64,000 bases of DNA from assembly GCA_964393035.1 (NCBI GenBank), contig CAYMRX010000001.1, forward strand, positions 124,001 through 188,000, in the 5' to 3' direction. This DNA comes from Tabrizicola_A sp964393035 (lineage in GTDB: Bacteria; Pseudomonadota; Alphaproteobacteria; Rhodobacterales; Rhodobacteraceae). Under the pieces are notes generated by a model that ran no database searches, was not told the origin of the DNA, and saw nothing but the letters and a program-made list of their open reading frames with translations. The position numbers and the translations under genes are program-made. Positions within the stretch are counted from its first letter, which is position 1; each line of letters starts with the position of its first letter. Positions 24,901-34,072 of the stretch are shown piece after piece.

Positions 24901-26436
24901 TCAGGAAAAGCCTTCCTCGCTTTCCAGTTTCAAGGGTGCGGCGGCGGGTCTGAGATCGGCCACGGTCAGCGGGTAGGTTGGGCGGCCAAGTCGATTGCGC
25001 ACCACCCAGAAAAGGCGTTTCTCGGCCCGGGTGATCGCGACATAGGCCAGGCGCTTCCACAAGGGCACACCGGCCTCGGTGCGGCCCGCGGCGGCGGCGG
25101 CGTAAAGGTCGGGCGCAAAGACCTGCACGTTTTCCCATTGGCTGCCTTGGGCCTTGTGGATGGTCACCGCAGCCCCATGCAGAAAGGCTGCGCCCATGGT
25201 GGCCGCATGCGGGATGAAGGGCTCCTCCTCATCCGGGCGTTCGATCTTGATGATCGAGGCGGCGGAAAGCTGCGGTTCCTCGGCGCCCATGACATGAAGC
25301 TTGGCAAAGCCGGTTCGATTGCCGGGGCCAAGGTAGATCACCTGCGCGCCCTTGATAAGACCGCGCGCTTCAAGGTCGATCCGCTTCTTGCGGTGTTTCA
25401 GCGGCAGTTCGATGCCGTCGCAGATCAAGGGTTCGCCCGGCATGAGATCATCCGCGGGCGCGCCATGGGCGGCCCGGAAAGCGGTGATGAGCCGGATCCG
25501 GGTGGCATTGCGCCACACCAGCACCGGACTGCGCGCCATCAGATCGGCGTCCACCCGTTCGGCCCAGACCACACGATCATCACGTTTGGCGGTGTCTTCG
25601 ACCAGACGTTCAAAATCGTCGAACCCCACCCGCTCATCCGCCAGGGCATGGGCCAGATCAAGGATCGGATTGTCCTGCGTTTGCCGGTGAATGCGGTGCA
25701 GGTTCAGCTTCAGGGGTTCTGCCAGCCGGTCAAAGACCATGGCCCCACTTTGTCCGACCGGGGCAAGCTGTGCGGGATCGCCAAACAACACCAAGGTGGG
25801 AAAAATTTCACGCAGGTCATCAAGCTGGCGCTCATCCAGCATCGAGCTTTCATCGACAAAGCCAACATCCAGTGGTTCTTCGCGCCGCTTCCAACCCTTG
25901 ATGAAATCGCTGCCGCGCAGGCCAGCGGCGGCCAGCGCGCCGGGAATGGAGGCGATCTGATCATAAAACGCCTTGGCCCGGTCCAGCGCCAGTTCCGTCA
26001 GGCCTTCCACCTCAACCGCAGGGCGCGGCCCCTGCCCGGTCAGCCATTCGGCGATCTTTTCATATTGCGGGTCATAGACGGGGGTATAAAGGATGCGGTG
26101 AATGGTGGTCGCAGGCACGCCGCGCAACCGCAGCACCGAGGCAGCCTTGTTGGTGGGGGCGAGAATGGCGAGTGTCCGGCGGTCCTTGCGGCGACGGCCC
26201 TCATAATCGCCCGAGACGACATCGACCCCTGCGGCCTGCATGGCTTTGTATAGGCTGGCCAAAAGCATGGTCTTGCCCGAACCCGCCTTGCCGATCACCG
26301 CCAGAACCGAGGCTTTGCCTTCGGCGCGCGGCGTCAGCATGCCTTCGGCAAGGTCGATGCCCATGGACAAAAGGCTGGCCGCCACGCGGTCATAGGCCTC
26401 GGCCTGATCGTCAGAGAAGGTAAGGGTTGGCAGCAT
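24901..26436 (-). CDS. RecD-like superfamily 1 DNA helicase/ATPase
   Basis: Predicted ATP-dependent DNA helicase of 511 residues. It has Walker A GKAGSGKT (49-56), motif Ia-like LAPTNKAA, Walker B DESSM, GDPAQLAPVG, an HRIHRQT segment and the C-terminal UvrD_C_2 signature TIHKAQGSQW with YVAITRAEKR. This architecture is that of RecD2-type or Dda-like SF1B helicases. It lacks the RecD2 N-terminal helix-hairpin region, so it is closer to stand-alone Dda-like enzymes. A role in replication repair is plausible but not shown. The start ATG 26436 (MLPTLTFSDDQ) is chosen over a longer frame because similarity begins there. A 64-residue protein gene lies upstream on the same strand. Confidence 0.82.
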   Translation of the reverse strand: MLPTLTFSDDQAEAYDRVAASLLSMGIDLAEGMLTPRAEGKASVLAVIGKAGSGKTMLLASLYKAMQAAGVDVVSGDYEGRRRKDRRTLAILAPTNKAASVLRLRGVPATTIHRILYTPVYDPQYEKIAEWLTGQGPRPAVEVEGLTELALDRAKAFYDQIASIPGALAAAGLRGSDFIKGWKRREEPLDVGFVDESSMLDERQLDDLREIFPTLVLFGDPAQLAPVGQSGAMVFDRLAEPLKLNLHRIHRQTQDNPILDLAHALADERVGFDDFERLVEDTAKRDDRVVWAERVDADLMARSPVLVWRNATRIRLITAFRAAHGAPADDLMPGEPLICDGIELPLKHRKKRIDLEARGLIKGAQVIYLGPGNRTGFAKLHVMGAEEPQLSAASIIKIERPDEEEPFIPHAATMGAAFLHGAAVTIHKAQGSQWENVQVFAPDLYAAAAAGRTEAGVPLWKRLAYVAITRAEKRLFWVVRNRLGRPTYPLTVADLRPAAAPLKLESEEGFS

Positions 26437-26490
26437 GGGCCGACCATAGGGGGTTGGTCTGCAAAGAACCAGACCTGCCGGCACCCCGAC

Positions 26491-26685
26491 CTAGTGCCGA
26501 CCTCCGCCAATCGGGGTGCCGCTGGTGCCGGGATCAGCGCCGACCTCGCCTTCTGGCAGGGCGACAATCTCGGCCCGGGCGATGGTCAGCGCCTCCTCAG
26601 CCTTGGCCGCCAAGGCGGGAAGGCCGTTTGATTGCGCATAGGCTTTCAGATCCCGCAGCACATCAAAAACCCATTCATGGCGCAT
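26491..26685 (-). CDS. Small conserved hypothetical protein
   Basis: A 64-residue soluble protein with helical, acidic character (MRHEWVFDVLRDLKAYAQSNGLPALAAKAEEALTIARAEI is split here as two predicted helices) and a flexible Gly/Thr-rich tail. Similar small proteins of unknown function occur across Rhodobacterales. The ATG 26685 is chosen because conserved character begins at MRHEWVFDVL; the frame is open to 26763. It precedes the helicase gene by 54 bp and may share its transcript. Confidence 0.65.
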   Translation of the reverse strand: MRHEWVFDVLRDLKAYAQSNGLPALAAKAEEALTIARAEIVALPEGEVGADPGTSGTPIGGGRH

Positions 26686-26837
26686 GAGGCCCCCCGTCAA
26701 CACAGTTATCTCACCATCGAACTTGCCCCGTGGCCCCACCGAGTGATGGATAATTCGCCCCAAGATTGTGTCGATTCTGAAAACAGTCTAGCGATGCGTG
26801 TGTAAAGAGTCCGGGCAATAGTGCGCAAATATCGAAA

Positions 26838-26868
26838 GACAGGGCCGCAGTCCTTTGAACTGCGGCCC
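26838..26868 (-). terminator. Terminator after ccr
   Basis: Perfect 10-bp stem GGGCCGCAGT/ACTGCGGCCC (26842-26851 with 26859-26868), 7-nt loop; on the minus strand it is followed by TGTCTTTCG. It lies just past the ccr stop. Confidence 0.75.
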
Positions 26869-26897
26869 GTTTGATGGTTCCGGTCAACCTAAGCCGT

Positions 26898-28190
26898 TCA
26901 GCGGCTGCGCCCTGCTTCCAAAGCGTCCTCGAAGGTGCGCAAACCCGTCGTCGGGGCCTGCACCAGCACCGCCATGTTGCCGGGCTTGTGCTTGTTCTTC
27001 CACATCAGGGTGTGGGCCTTGGGAATGTCCGCCCAAGGGAAAACCTCGGACATGCAAGGGTCAAGCCGCCGCTCGCACATCAGCTTGTTGGCCGCCGCCG
27101 CCTGCTTCAGATGGGCGAAATGCGAGCCTTGCAGGCGCTTTTGATGCATCCACATATAGCGCACATCAAAGGTGCAGTTGAAGCCAGAGGTGCCAGCGCA
27201 GATCACCACCATGCCGCCCTTTTTGCAGATCAGCGACGAGACGGGGAAGGTTTGCTCACCGGGGTGTTCGAACACCATGTCGACGTTCACGCCCTTGCCG
27301 GTGATGTCCCAGATCGCCTTGCCGAACTTGCGGGCCTCTTTCAGCCAATCGTTGTATTCTTGGCTGTTGACCGTCGGCAACTGACCCCAGCATTTGAAGT
27401 CATTGCGGTTGATGACGCCCTTGGCGCCCAGCGACATGACAAAATCGCGCTTGGTTTCATCCGAGATCACGCCGATCGCATTGGCGCCTGCCGTGTTCAC
27501 CAACTGGATCGCATAAGACCCCAGCCCGCCCGAGGCCCCCCAGACCAGCACATTCTGCCCCGGTTTAAGATCATGCGGGGCATGGCCGAACAGCATGCGA
27601 TAGGCCGTGGCCAGCGTCAGGGTATAACAGGCCGATTCCTCCCATGTCAGATGGCGCGGGCGCGGCATCAACTGTTGGGCCTGCACGCGGGTGAACTGGC
27701 TGAAGCTGCCATCGTGGGTCTCATAGCCCCAGATGCGCTGGCTGGGCGAGAACATCGGGTCGCCACCGTTGCATTCCTCGTCGTCGCCGTCGTCCTGGTT
27801 GCAGTGGATCACCACCTCATCACCGACTTTCCAGCGCTTCACCTTGTCGCCCACAGCCCAGACGATCCCCGAGGCATCCGAGCCTGCGACGTGATAGGGC
27901 TGCTTATGGCCATCAAACGGGCTGATCGGCTGACCAAGACCCGCCCAGACACCGTTGTAATTGACGCCTGCCGCCATCACGAGAACCAGCACCTCGTGGC
28001 TGTCGAGTTTCCAGGTGTCCACCACCTCAAGCTGCATCGCGTCTTCGGGCGCGCCATGGCGTTCGCGCCGGATGGCCCAAGCATACATCTGCTTTGGCAC
28101 ATGGCCGAGGGGCGGCATCTCGCCGATCTCATAAAGGTCCTTCACTGGCGCATCATAGGGGGCAATCGTGGGTGCGGTGTCCAAAGCCAT
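26898..28190 (-). CDS. ccr: Crotonyl-CoA carboxylase/reductase
   Basis: Key enzyme of the ethylmalonyl-CoA pathway: crotonyl-CoA + CO2 + NADPH gives ethylmalonyl-CoA. The 430-residue medium-chain-dehydrogenase-fold protein has the Ccr hallmarks: an extended N-terminus (DAPVKDLYEIGEMPPLGHVPKQM), AGVNYNGVWAGLG, the acidic-cysteine segment CNQDDGDDEECNGGDPMFSPSQRIWGYE (only part needed for recognition), and the Rossmann VWGASGGLGSYAIQL. It has an ideal AGGAGG five bases before the ATG. It ends at a strong terminator and shares the locus with ecm, supporting acetate assimilation without a glyoxylate bypass. Confidence 0.96.
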   Translation of the reverse strand: MALDTAPTIAPYDAPVKDLYEIGEMPPLGHVPKQMYAWAIRRERHGAPEDAMQLEVVDTWKLDSHEVLVLVMAAGVNYNGVWAGLGQPISPFDGHKQPYHVAGSDASGIVWAVGDKVKRWKVGDEVVIHCNQDDGDDEECNGGDPMFSPSQRIWGYETHDGSFSQFTRVQAQQLMPRPRHLTWEESACYTLTLATAYRMLFGHAPHDLKPGQNVLVWGASGGLGSYAIQLVNTAGANAIGVISDETKRDFVMSLGAKGVINRNDFKCWGQLPTVNSQEYNDWLKEARKFGKAIWDITGKGVNVDMVFEHPGEQTFPVSSLICKKGGMVVICAGTSGFNCTFDVRYMWMHQKRLQGSHFAHLKQAAAANKLMCERRLDPCMSEVFPWADIPKAHTLMWKNKHKPGNMAVLVQAPTTGLRTFEDALEAGRSR

Positions 28191-28298
28191 TCGGGCCTCC
28201 TTACAAAACGTGCCGCGCCGCAGAATCGGGGCGGATTACGGCAATGAGATACCCCACATACGCAACAATGCAATAGGTGCAGCGCAGAAATTGTAATT

Positions 28299-29681
28299 TT
28301 ATGTCTGCTGCGCCGCAGCGTCATCAGGCAATACCGGATCAAGGCGCTGTTCAACCGAGGCGGCATAGTAGGCCAGAATGGCGGCAGAGCCGGGCGTGGC
28401 GCACAAATCGCGGTCGATCAGACCGCGCGCCAGAAGCGGGGACAGCCCTTCCTCCACCGCCTGCGGCATCCCTTGTGGCGGCAGTTTCAACACCGCCCCC
28501 AGCGCGGTCAACCGGGTGGCAAGCGAGGTTACAATCGCCACAAGCGCGGCACGGTCCACCGGTTCGGCCCGCAGCGCGGCGGCGATCAACGGCACCGGCA
28601 GAACTGGCACGACCTTTTCAATCTCGGCCATGAGATGCGCACCAAGTGCTTCGGTCGTGGCTTCGGGATTGGCCGCCATGAAGGATTTGAGCGAGACAGG
28701 AGGGCCAAACCCCGCCGCCGCCGTGCCAAAACCCTTGAACCGGCCGCGCAGGCGACGCCAAAGGTTCGCGGCGGCAAAGCGCAGAATCGCACCGATGCCT
28801 GCGCGGAACTTGCGCTCTCCGGCCTGCCCGGCGGCGACCAGAACCCGATCCTCCAGCACCCGGTCATAGGCCAGCCCGACCGGCACGAACAGCACATCGC
28901 GGCCCGGCCCGGCCCCGGTGACGATATAGTTCAAAAGCCCCATCTTGGCCGCGCCGACCCGGCCATCCAAGCTGAGCCCCCCTTCGGGAAAGATCGCCTG
29001 CGTCGTGCCTTCCTCGGTCGCCATCTGGACATAGCGCGCCAGCACCCGGCGATAGAGCGTGTTGCGGCTGCCGCGCCGGATGAAATAGGCGCCCATCGCC
29101 CGGATCATCCGCGAAAATGGCCAGATCCGCGCCCATTCCCCCACCGCATAAGACAGCGCCGAGCGGTTGGCGACCAGCCAGGTCACCAGCACATAATCCA
29201 TGTTCGACCGATGGTTCATCACAAAGATCACGGTGGCCTTGGGGTCAAGCCCCCCCACCAGGCCCGGGTCCACCTTGCCAATCCGCACCCGGTAAAGCCC
29301 GCGACTGATCCACCGCGCCAACCGCGTCGCGACCCCGAAATACAGCGTGGCCGAAAAGCCCGGCACAATCTCGCGGGCATAGCGGCGGGCTTCCTCGAAA
29401 GCCACCTCGCCGGGCACGCCAGTTTCGGCGGCATGTTCGGCCACCGCCTCCATCACCTTCGGATCATAGGACAGCCGCACGATCATGTCTTGCCGCCGCG
29501 CCAGCTTGAACCATTCAATCGGCCGATCCAGCCGGGCGTTGAGCCGCGCCAGCGCCCGTTCCGCGCGCTTGCGGAAGAACCAGCGGACAGAGGGAAACAG
29601 GAAATGCGAGGCAAAGGTCACGGCGGCAAAGCCGACGATCAGCACAAGAAGCCAGAAAGGAAGCGTCACCTCGCGGAACAT
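28299..29681 (-). CDS. PlsB-like glycerol-3-phosphate acyltransferase
   Basis: Membrane-associated acyltransferase, likely acylating glycerol-3-phosphate or a related lipid acceptor. In the 460-residue product one N-terminal helix (about 8-28) anchors it. The acyltransferase blocks match PlsB: NHRSNMD with His157 and Asp162, GAYFIRRG (197-204) and FPEGGLS (231-237). It is much shorter than Escherichia coli PlsB (807 aa), as in many alphaproteobacteria. ATG 29681 is chosen because the helix starts there; no good Shine-Dalgarno is visible. It lies between ccr (same strand, 108 bp) and the divergent ecm gene, an unusual neighbour for two carbon-assimilation genes. Confidence 0.8.
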   Translation of the reverse strand: MFREVTLPFWLLVLIVGFAAVTFASHFLFPSVRWFFRKRAERALARLNARLDRPIEWFKLARRQDMIVRLSYDPKVMEAVAEHAAETGVPGEVAFEEARRYAREIVPGFSATLYFGVATRLARWISRGLYRVRIGKVDPGLVGGLDPKATVIFVMNHRSNMDYVLVTWLVANRSALSYAVGEWARIWPFSRMIRAMGAYFIRRGSRNTLYRRVLARYVQMATEEGTTQAIFPEGGLSLDGRVGAAKMGLLNYIVTGAGPGRDVLFVPVGLAYDRVLEDRVLVAAGQAGERKFRAGIGAILRFAAANLWRRLRGRFKGFGTAAAGFGPPVSLKSFMAANPEATTEALGAHLMAEIEKVVPVLPVPLIAAALRAEPVDRAALVAIVTSLATRLTALGAVLKLPPQGMPQAVEEGLSPLLARGLIDRDLCATPGSAAILAYYAASVEQRLDPVLPDDAAAQQT

Positions 29682-29848
29682 CGGCGCAGGCTGGCAGGAA
29701 AGTGTCTCTGCGTCAAACCGCCTTGGGGCGGGCAAGATTGCCCATACTCCGCCGATAATGCCGCAGCGCAGCGATTGACAGCGCCCGAAAATGTCTCCTA
29801 TCTGACGCTTGACGAAATAAAATTGCCGATCCGATTCACGAGGCCGCC

Positions 29849-31813
29849 ATGACCGCGCAAAAAGAACAACCCTGGCTTTTCCGCACCTATGCCGGCCATT
29901 CGACCGCTGTCGCCTCGAACGCGCTTTACCGCACCAATCTGGCCAAGGGGCAGACCGGGCTTTCGGTGGCCTTCGATCTGCCGACTCAGACCGGCTATGA
30001 CAGCGATCATGACCTGTCGAAGGGCGAGGTGGGCAAGGTCGGCGTGCCGGTCTGCCATCTGGGCGACATGCGCGCGCTGTTCAAGGATATCCCGCTTGAG
30101 CAGATGAACACCTCGATGACGATCAACGCCACCGCCCCTTGGCTTCTGGCGCTTTACATCGCGGTGGCCGAAGAACAGGGGGCCGACATCTCTGCCCTGC
30201 AAGGCACGGTGCAAAACGACATCATCAAGGAATACCTGTCGCGCGGCACCTATATCGCCCCTCCGAAACCCAGCCTTCGCATGATTACCGACGTCGCGGC
30301 CTACACGCAGAAAAACCTGCCGAAATGGAACCCGATGAACGTCTGTTCCTATCACCTGCAAGAGGCGGGGGCGACACCGGAACAGGAACTGGCCTTTGCG
30401 CTCGCCACCGCCTGCGCGGTGCTGGATGATCTGAAAGGGAAAGTTTCCCCCGCCGATTTTCCCAATATGGTGGGTCGCATTTCATTTTTCGTCAATGCGG
30501 GCATCCGGTTCGTGACCGAGCTGTGCAAGATGCGCGCCTTTGTCGATCTCTGGGACGAGATCCTTTTGGAGCGTTACGGCATCACCGACGCCAAATATCG
30601 CCGCTTCCGTTACGGCGTGCAGGTGAACTCGCTGGGCCTGACCGAGCAACAGCCCGAAAACAACGTCTACCGTATCTTGCTGGAAATGCTGGCCGTCACC
30701 TTGTCGAAAAAAGCCCGCGCCCGCGCCGTGCAATTGCCCGCCTGGAACGAGGCTTTGGGCCTGCCGCGTCCTTGGGATCAGCAATGGTCGCTGCGCATGC
30801 AGCAGATTCTGGCCTATGAAACCGACCTTCTGGAATATGATGACTTGTTCGATGGCAACCCCGCCATAGACCGCAAGGTGAATGCGCTGAAAGACGGCGC
30901 ACGAGCGGAACTGAGCCAGATCGACGCCATGGGCGGCGCCGTTGCGGCCATCGACTATATGAAAGGTCGTCTGGTCGAGGCCAATGCCGAACGCATCGGC
31001 AAGATCGAAGCGAAGGAAACCGTGGTCGTCGGCGTCAACCGCTGGACCGAGGCGGCACCCTCGCCGCTGACGGCAGGGGATGGGGCGATCATGGTGGTCG
31101 ATGCGGCGGCCGAGGCCGATCAGATTGCCCGCCTGACCGACTGGCGCGCCTCCCGCGATGATGCGGCGATCAAGGCGGCCCTTGCCGCGCTGCGGCAGGC
31201 GGCGGCCTCAGGCGAAAACATCATGCCCGCTTCCATCGCCGCCGCCAAGGCCGGTTGCACCACCGGCGAATGGGGGGCGATGGTGCGTTCGGCCTTTGGC
31301 GAATATCGCGCGCCGACCGGTGTGTCGCGCAGCCCGTCGAACCGCACCGAAGGTCTGGAGCCGGTGCGCGAGGCCGTCAGCGCCCTATCGTCGAAACTGG
31401 GCCGCCAATTGAAATTCCTGGTCGGCAAGCCCGGCCTTGATGGCCATTCCAACGGCGCCGAACAAATCGCCGCCCGCGCCCGCGATGTCGGCATGGACAT
31501 CCACTACGAAGGCATCCGCTTGACGCCTGCCGAGATCGTCAGTGCGGCGGCGGATCAAGAGGCGCATGTCGTTGGCCTGTCGATCCTGTCGGGCAGCCAT
31601 ATCCCGCTGATCTCTGAGACGCTTGACCGCATGCGCGCGGCGGGGTTGGGCCATCTCCCCCTTGTCGTCGGCGGCATCATCCCCGAGGAGGACGCGGCGA
31701 AACTCCGTGCCATGGGCGTCGCCGCCGTCTACACGCCCAAGGATTTTGAACTGAACCGCATCATGCTGGACATCGTTGCTTTGGTCGATCAGGCCCCTAT
31801 CGCCGCCGAATGA
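29849..31813 (+). CDS. ecm: Ethylmalonyl-CoA mutase (cobalamin-dependent)
   Basis: Coenzyme-B12 mutase that converts (2R)-ethylmalonyl-CoA to methylsuccinyl-CoA in the ethylmalonyl-CoA pathway. The single 654-residue chain has an N-terminal methylmalonyl-CoA-mutase-type TIM barrel (TYAGHSTAVASNALYRTNLAKGQTGLSVAFDLPTQTGYDSD is split by eye into its start and the TQTGYDSDHD core) and a C-terminal B12 domain with the DxHxxG motif in GLDGHSNG. Length and linkage to ccr favour ethylmalonyl- over methylmalonyl-CoA mutase. GAGG lies six bases before the ATG. Confidence 0.9.
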   Translation: MTAQKEQPWLFRTYAGHSTAVASNALYRTNLAKGQTGLSVAFDLPTQTGYDSDHDLSKGEVGKVGVPVCHLGDMRALFKDIPLEQMNTSMTINATAPWLLALYIAVAEEQGADISALQGTVQNDIIKEYLSRGTYIAPPKPSLRMITDVAAYTQKNLPKWNPMNVCSYHLQEAGATPEQELAFALATACAVLDDLKGKVSPADFPNMVGRISFFVNAGIRFVTELCKMRAFVDLWDEILLERYGITDAKYRRFRYGVQVNSLGLTEQQPENNVYRILLEMLAVTLSKKARARAVQLPAWNEALGLPRPWDQQWSLRMQQILAYETDLLEYDDLFDGNPAIDRKVNALKDGARAELSQIDAMGGAVAAIDYMKGRLVEANAERIGKIEAKETVVVGVNRWTEAAPSPLTAGDGAIMVVDAAAEADQIARLTDWRASRDDAAIKAALAALRQAAASGENIMPASIAAAKAGCTTGEWGAMVRSAFGEYRAPTGVSRSPSNRTEGLEPVREAVSALSSKLGRQLKFLVGKPGLDGHSNGAEQIAARARDVGMDIHYEGIRLTPAEIVSAAADQEAHVVGLSILSGSHIPLISETLDRMRAAGLGHLPLVVGGIIPEEDAAKLRAMGVAAVYTPKDFELNRIMLDIVALVDQAPIAAE

Positions 31814-31932
31814 TGTAATTCCATCAGGTTTTCCGCAACCCGCCCTGCGGGAAACCATCCGATTTGCGCCAGATCAAGGTTTCCCCAGAAAAACAGGAAA
31901 CATTGGCCACAGCCGCAGATCAGGAGATGGCC

Positions 31933-32292
31933 ATGTTTGAACGCATCAAAACCCTTATCGACCGCTGGAACGAGGTGCGCGAGGTCAGCGCCCTGACCGA
32001 CCGTGACCTTGACGATCTTGGCATGAGCCGGGCGCAGGTCGAGGCCTTTGTCCGCATGCCCCATGACGTACCCGACCGGGTTATCGCCATGGCCCGCATC
32101 TTCGGCCTGTCCGAAGCCGAGGTAAAGGCCGACCACGCCGCATGGCTGGAGCTTCTGGAAACCTGTGGAACCTGCCGGGATCGCGGGGCCTGCAAGCTGG
32201 CGCTGGAACGCGGGGATCTGTCGCAGCCGCATGAGTGCAGCTTTTGCCTGAACACCCATGCCTTCGAAGCCAAGGCCGGCGTTCACGCCTGA
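31933..32292 (+). CDS. DUF6455 family cysteine-rich protein
   Basis: Small cytoplasmic protein of 119 residues, function unknown. The N-terminal half resembles a short helical regulator-like region (EVSALTDRDLDDLGMSRAQVEAFVRMP). The C-terminal half has cysteine pairs (CGTCRDRGAC and CSFC) that could bind a metal or iron-sulfur cluster, as in DUF6455 proteins. AGGAG (31922-31926) sits six bases before ATG 31933, which decides the start over earlier in-frame codons. It lies between ecm and deoD on the same strand. Confidence 0.72.
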   Translation: MFERIKTLIDRWNEVREVSALTDRDLDDLGMSRAQVEAFVRMPHDVPDRVIAMARIFGLSEAEVKADHAAWLELLETCGTCRDRGACKLALERGDLSQPHECSFCLNTHAFEAKAGVHA

Positions 32293-32346
32293 GGGGCTTT
32301 TCCCTGTCTGGCGACTGTCATAGTTTGCCCGAAAAGGGAGACTATG

Positions 32347-33051
32347 ATGACATTCCATATCGGAGCCAAACCCGGCGAGATTGCCGAAACAGTGCTTTTG
32401 CCGGGCGATCCCTATCGCGCCCGCTGGGCGGCGCAGAAGTTTCTGGAAAATCCGGTGCTGGTGAACGAAGTGCGCGGTATGTTGGGCTATACCGGCACAT
32501 GGCGCGGGCAGCGGGTGACGATCCACGGATCGGGCATGGGCATGCCGTCCTTGTCGATCTATGCCAATGAATTGATGAAGGATTATGGCGCGCAAACCCT
32601 GATCCGCATCGGCTCGGCGGGCGCGTTGCAACACCATGTCAAAGTGCGCGATGTGGTGCTGGCACAAACCGCCTCCACCTGCGGCTCTCCCTCGCGCAGC
32701 ATTTTCAAGGAATTGAACTTCGCCCCCTGCGCCGATTTCGGCCTGCTCTCTGCCGCCCATAAGGCCGCGCTGAATATCGGTGTGCCGGTGCATGTCGGTG
32801 GCATCTATTCGTCGGACACCTTCTATGACGAACGCCCCGACCTGTCGGACCAGTTGCAACGTCACGGCACGCTTTGCGTCGAAATGGAGGCGGCCGAACT
32901 CTACCACCTCGCCGCCCGCCACGGCCGCCGCGCGCTCGCCGTGCTGACCATTTCCGACCATATCCTCACCCATGAGGCGCTGCCCGCCGATCAGCGCGAA
33001 ACCAGCTTTGGCGCCATGGTCGAAGTGGCCCTAGAAGCAGCCTTCGCCTGA
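32347..33051 (+). CDS. deoD: Purine-nucleoside phosphorylase (DeoD type)
   Basis: Cleaves purine (deoxy)ribonucleosides with phosphate to free base and ribose-1-phosphate. It has the PNP/UDP phosphorylase family pattern: VLLPGDPYRARWAA, the phosphate-binding IRIGSAGAL, GIYSSDTFYD and VEMEAAELYHLAA, with the C-terminal ISDHILTHE providing the catalytic Asp typical of hexameric DeoD. Two adjacent ATGs are possible (32344 and 32347); GGGAG fits the second better. With rpiB and tdk it belongs to nucleoside salvage in this window. Terminator hairpins follow. Confidence 0.93.
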   Translation: MTFHIGAKPGEIAETVLLPGDPYRARWAAQKFLENPVLVNEVRGMLGYTGTWRGQRVTIHGSGMGMPSLSIYANELMKDYGAQTLIRIGSAGALQHHVKVRDVVLAQTASTCGSPSRSIFKELNFAPCADFGLLSAAHKAALNIGVPVHVGGIYSSDTFYDERPDLSDQLQRHGTLCVEMEAAELYHLAARHGRRALAVLTISDHILTHEALPADQRETSFGAMVEVALEAAFA

Positions 33052-33077
33052 AAACACCCGCCCTTTACCATGGTGTA

Positions 33078-33139
33078 AATATCCTCGGGGGTTTGCCATT
33101 GGTTCAAAACCAATGGCATGAGGGGGCGGAAAGCCCCCT
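33078..33139 (+). terminator. Two hairpins after deoD, with an ATATCCTCGGGGG element
   Basis: GCCATTGGTT/AACCAATGGC (33095-33104 with 33108-33117) and AGGGGGC/GCCCCCT (33121-33127 with 33133-33139) are both perfect. The preceding AAATATCCTCGGGGG resembles a recurrent intergenic element of this group. The U-tract is short, so termination efficiency is uncertain. Confidence 0.55.
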
Positions 33140-33142
33140 CTC

Positions 33143-34006
33143 TTACCGGCCGTGGCTGCGATCATAGCCATTGGCAGGCGAAGGCTGCCAGCCCTTGGGC
33201 GGCTCAACCGGGCGGAACACCTCCACCAACAAGGGATGGCAGGCCGCCTGATCCGAGGAGTGTTCGGCCGAACAATCGCCGCCGGGGCATGCCGAGAGCG
33301 ACCCAAGCAGGTCGATTTCCGCAAAGAATTCCAGAAAATCGCCGGGACGCACCGGCGAGGCTTTCATGAAATATTGCCCGGTGTCGCGGGTAAAGCCCGT
33401 GCACATGAAGACGTTCAGCACATCATGCACATGCAATTCCGCCTGATGCAGCGGCAGGCCCGTGTGATCGGCCAAGGCGCGGGTCAGGTTCGAATGGCAG
33501 CAATGGTGATACTGCCCGCCATGGCTGAGAAGATTATGCGTGTAAGGGTCGCAGCGCGTGCCAATGACATCATGCACCCCGCCACCGAAAGCGTCGAACT
33601 GATACCAGTCCAGCGTGTCTTCGGTGATCGTCGCCATGGCGCGCATATGCGGCAAGCAAGACCACACGCGGTCGCCCGCGCTCAGGTGCGTGCCATGCAA
33701 GGCGCGGGTCTTGCCGGAAAAGAACCGCTCGCCCAGATCATGGGCATTCCACAGGTTCAAATCGCCGACCTGCGGACCATCAACCGAGGTGATGCGGAAA
33801 AAATGCCCGGCGGGAACCTCGAAGCAGCGGGCATCGCGGGCGGGGACCAGCACCTCGTCCACCTTGTGCCAGCCCGGACGCGCCGCGTGATAGGGGGCAA
33901 GGTCCGGGGTCGGCAGACCTTCGACCGGATAGCAGATGACAGGGCGCACCGCCTTGCGGGCAGCGGCATCGGGCGGGGCGGCATGGGCGGGATGATCTGG
34001 TTTCAT
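33143..34006 (-). CDS. DUF1989 (urea carboxylase-associated) family protein
   Basis: Protein of 287 residues belonging to the DUF1989 family, often found near urea amidolyase genes but here without them. Conserved parts include VPAGHFFRITSVDGPQVGDLNLWNA, the RALHGTHLSAGDRVWS segment, GTRCDPYTH and HHCCHSNL, with several His and Cys that may bind a metal, and VHDVLNVFMCTGF. Reaction unknown. A weak ribosome site precedes ATG 34006. It has the DUF1993 gene upstream on the same strand. Confidence 0.78.
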   Translation of the reverse strand: MKPDHPAHAAPPDAAARKAVRPVICYPVEGLPTPDLAPYHAARPGWHKVDEVLVPARDARCFEVPAGHFFRITSVDGPQVGDLNLWNAHDLGERFFSGKTRALHGTHLSAGDRVWSCLPHMRAMATITEDTLDWYQFDAFGGGVHDVIGTRCDPYTHNLLSHGGQYHHCCHSNLTRALADHTGLPLHQAELHVHDVLNVFMCTGFTRDTGQYFMKASPVRPGDFLEFFAEIDLLGSLSACPGGDCSAEHSSDQAACHPLLVEVFRPVEPPKGWQPSPANGYDRSHGR

Positions 34007-34072
34007 GCCGCCAAGGTGGCGGGTTTTGCACGCACCTGCAAGACGCGCGTGCAGATCACCCGTAGGGGAACG

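Noticed and set aside
33095..33117. tRNA-like GGTTCAAAACC sequence
   Set aside because: It is the loop-proximal part of a perfect 10-bp hairpin after deoD, with no cloverleaf around it.
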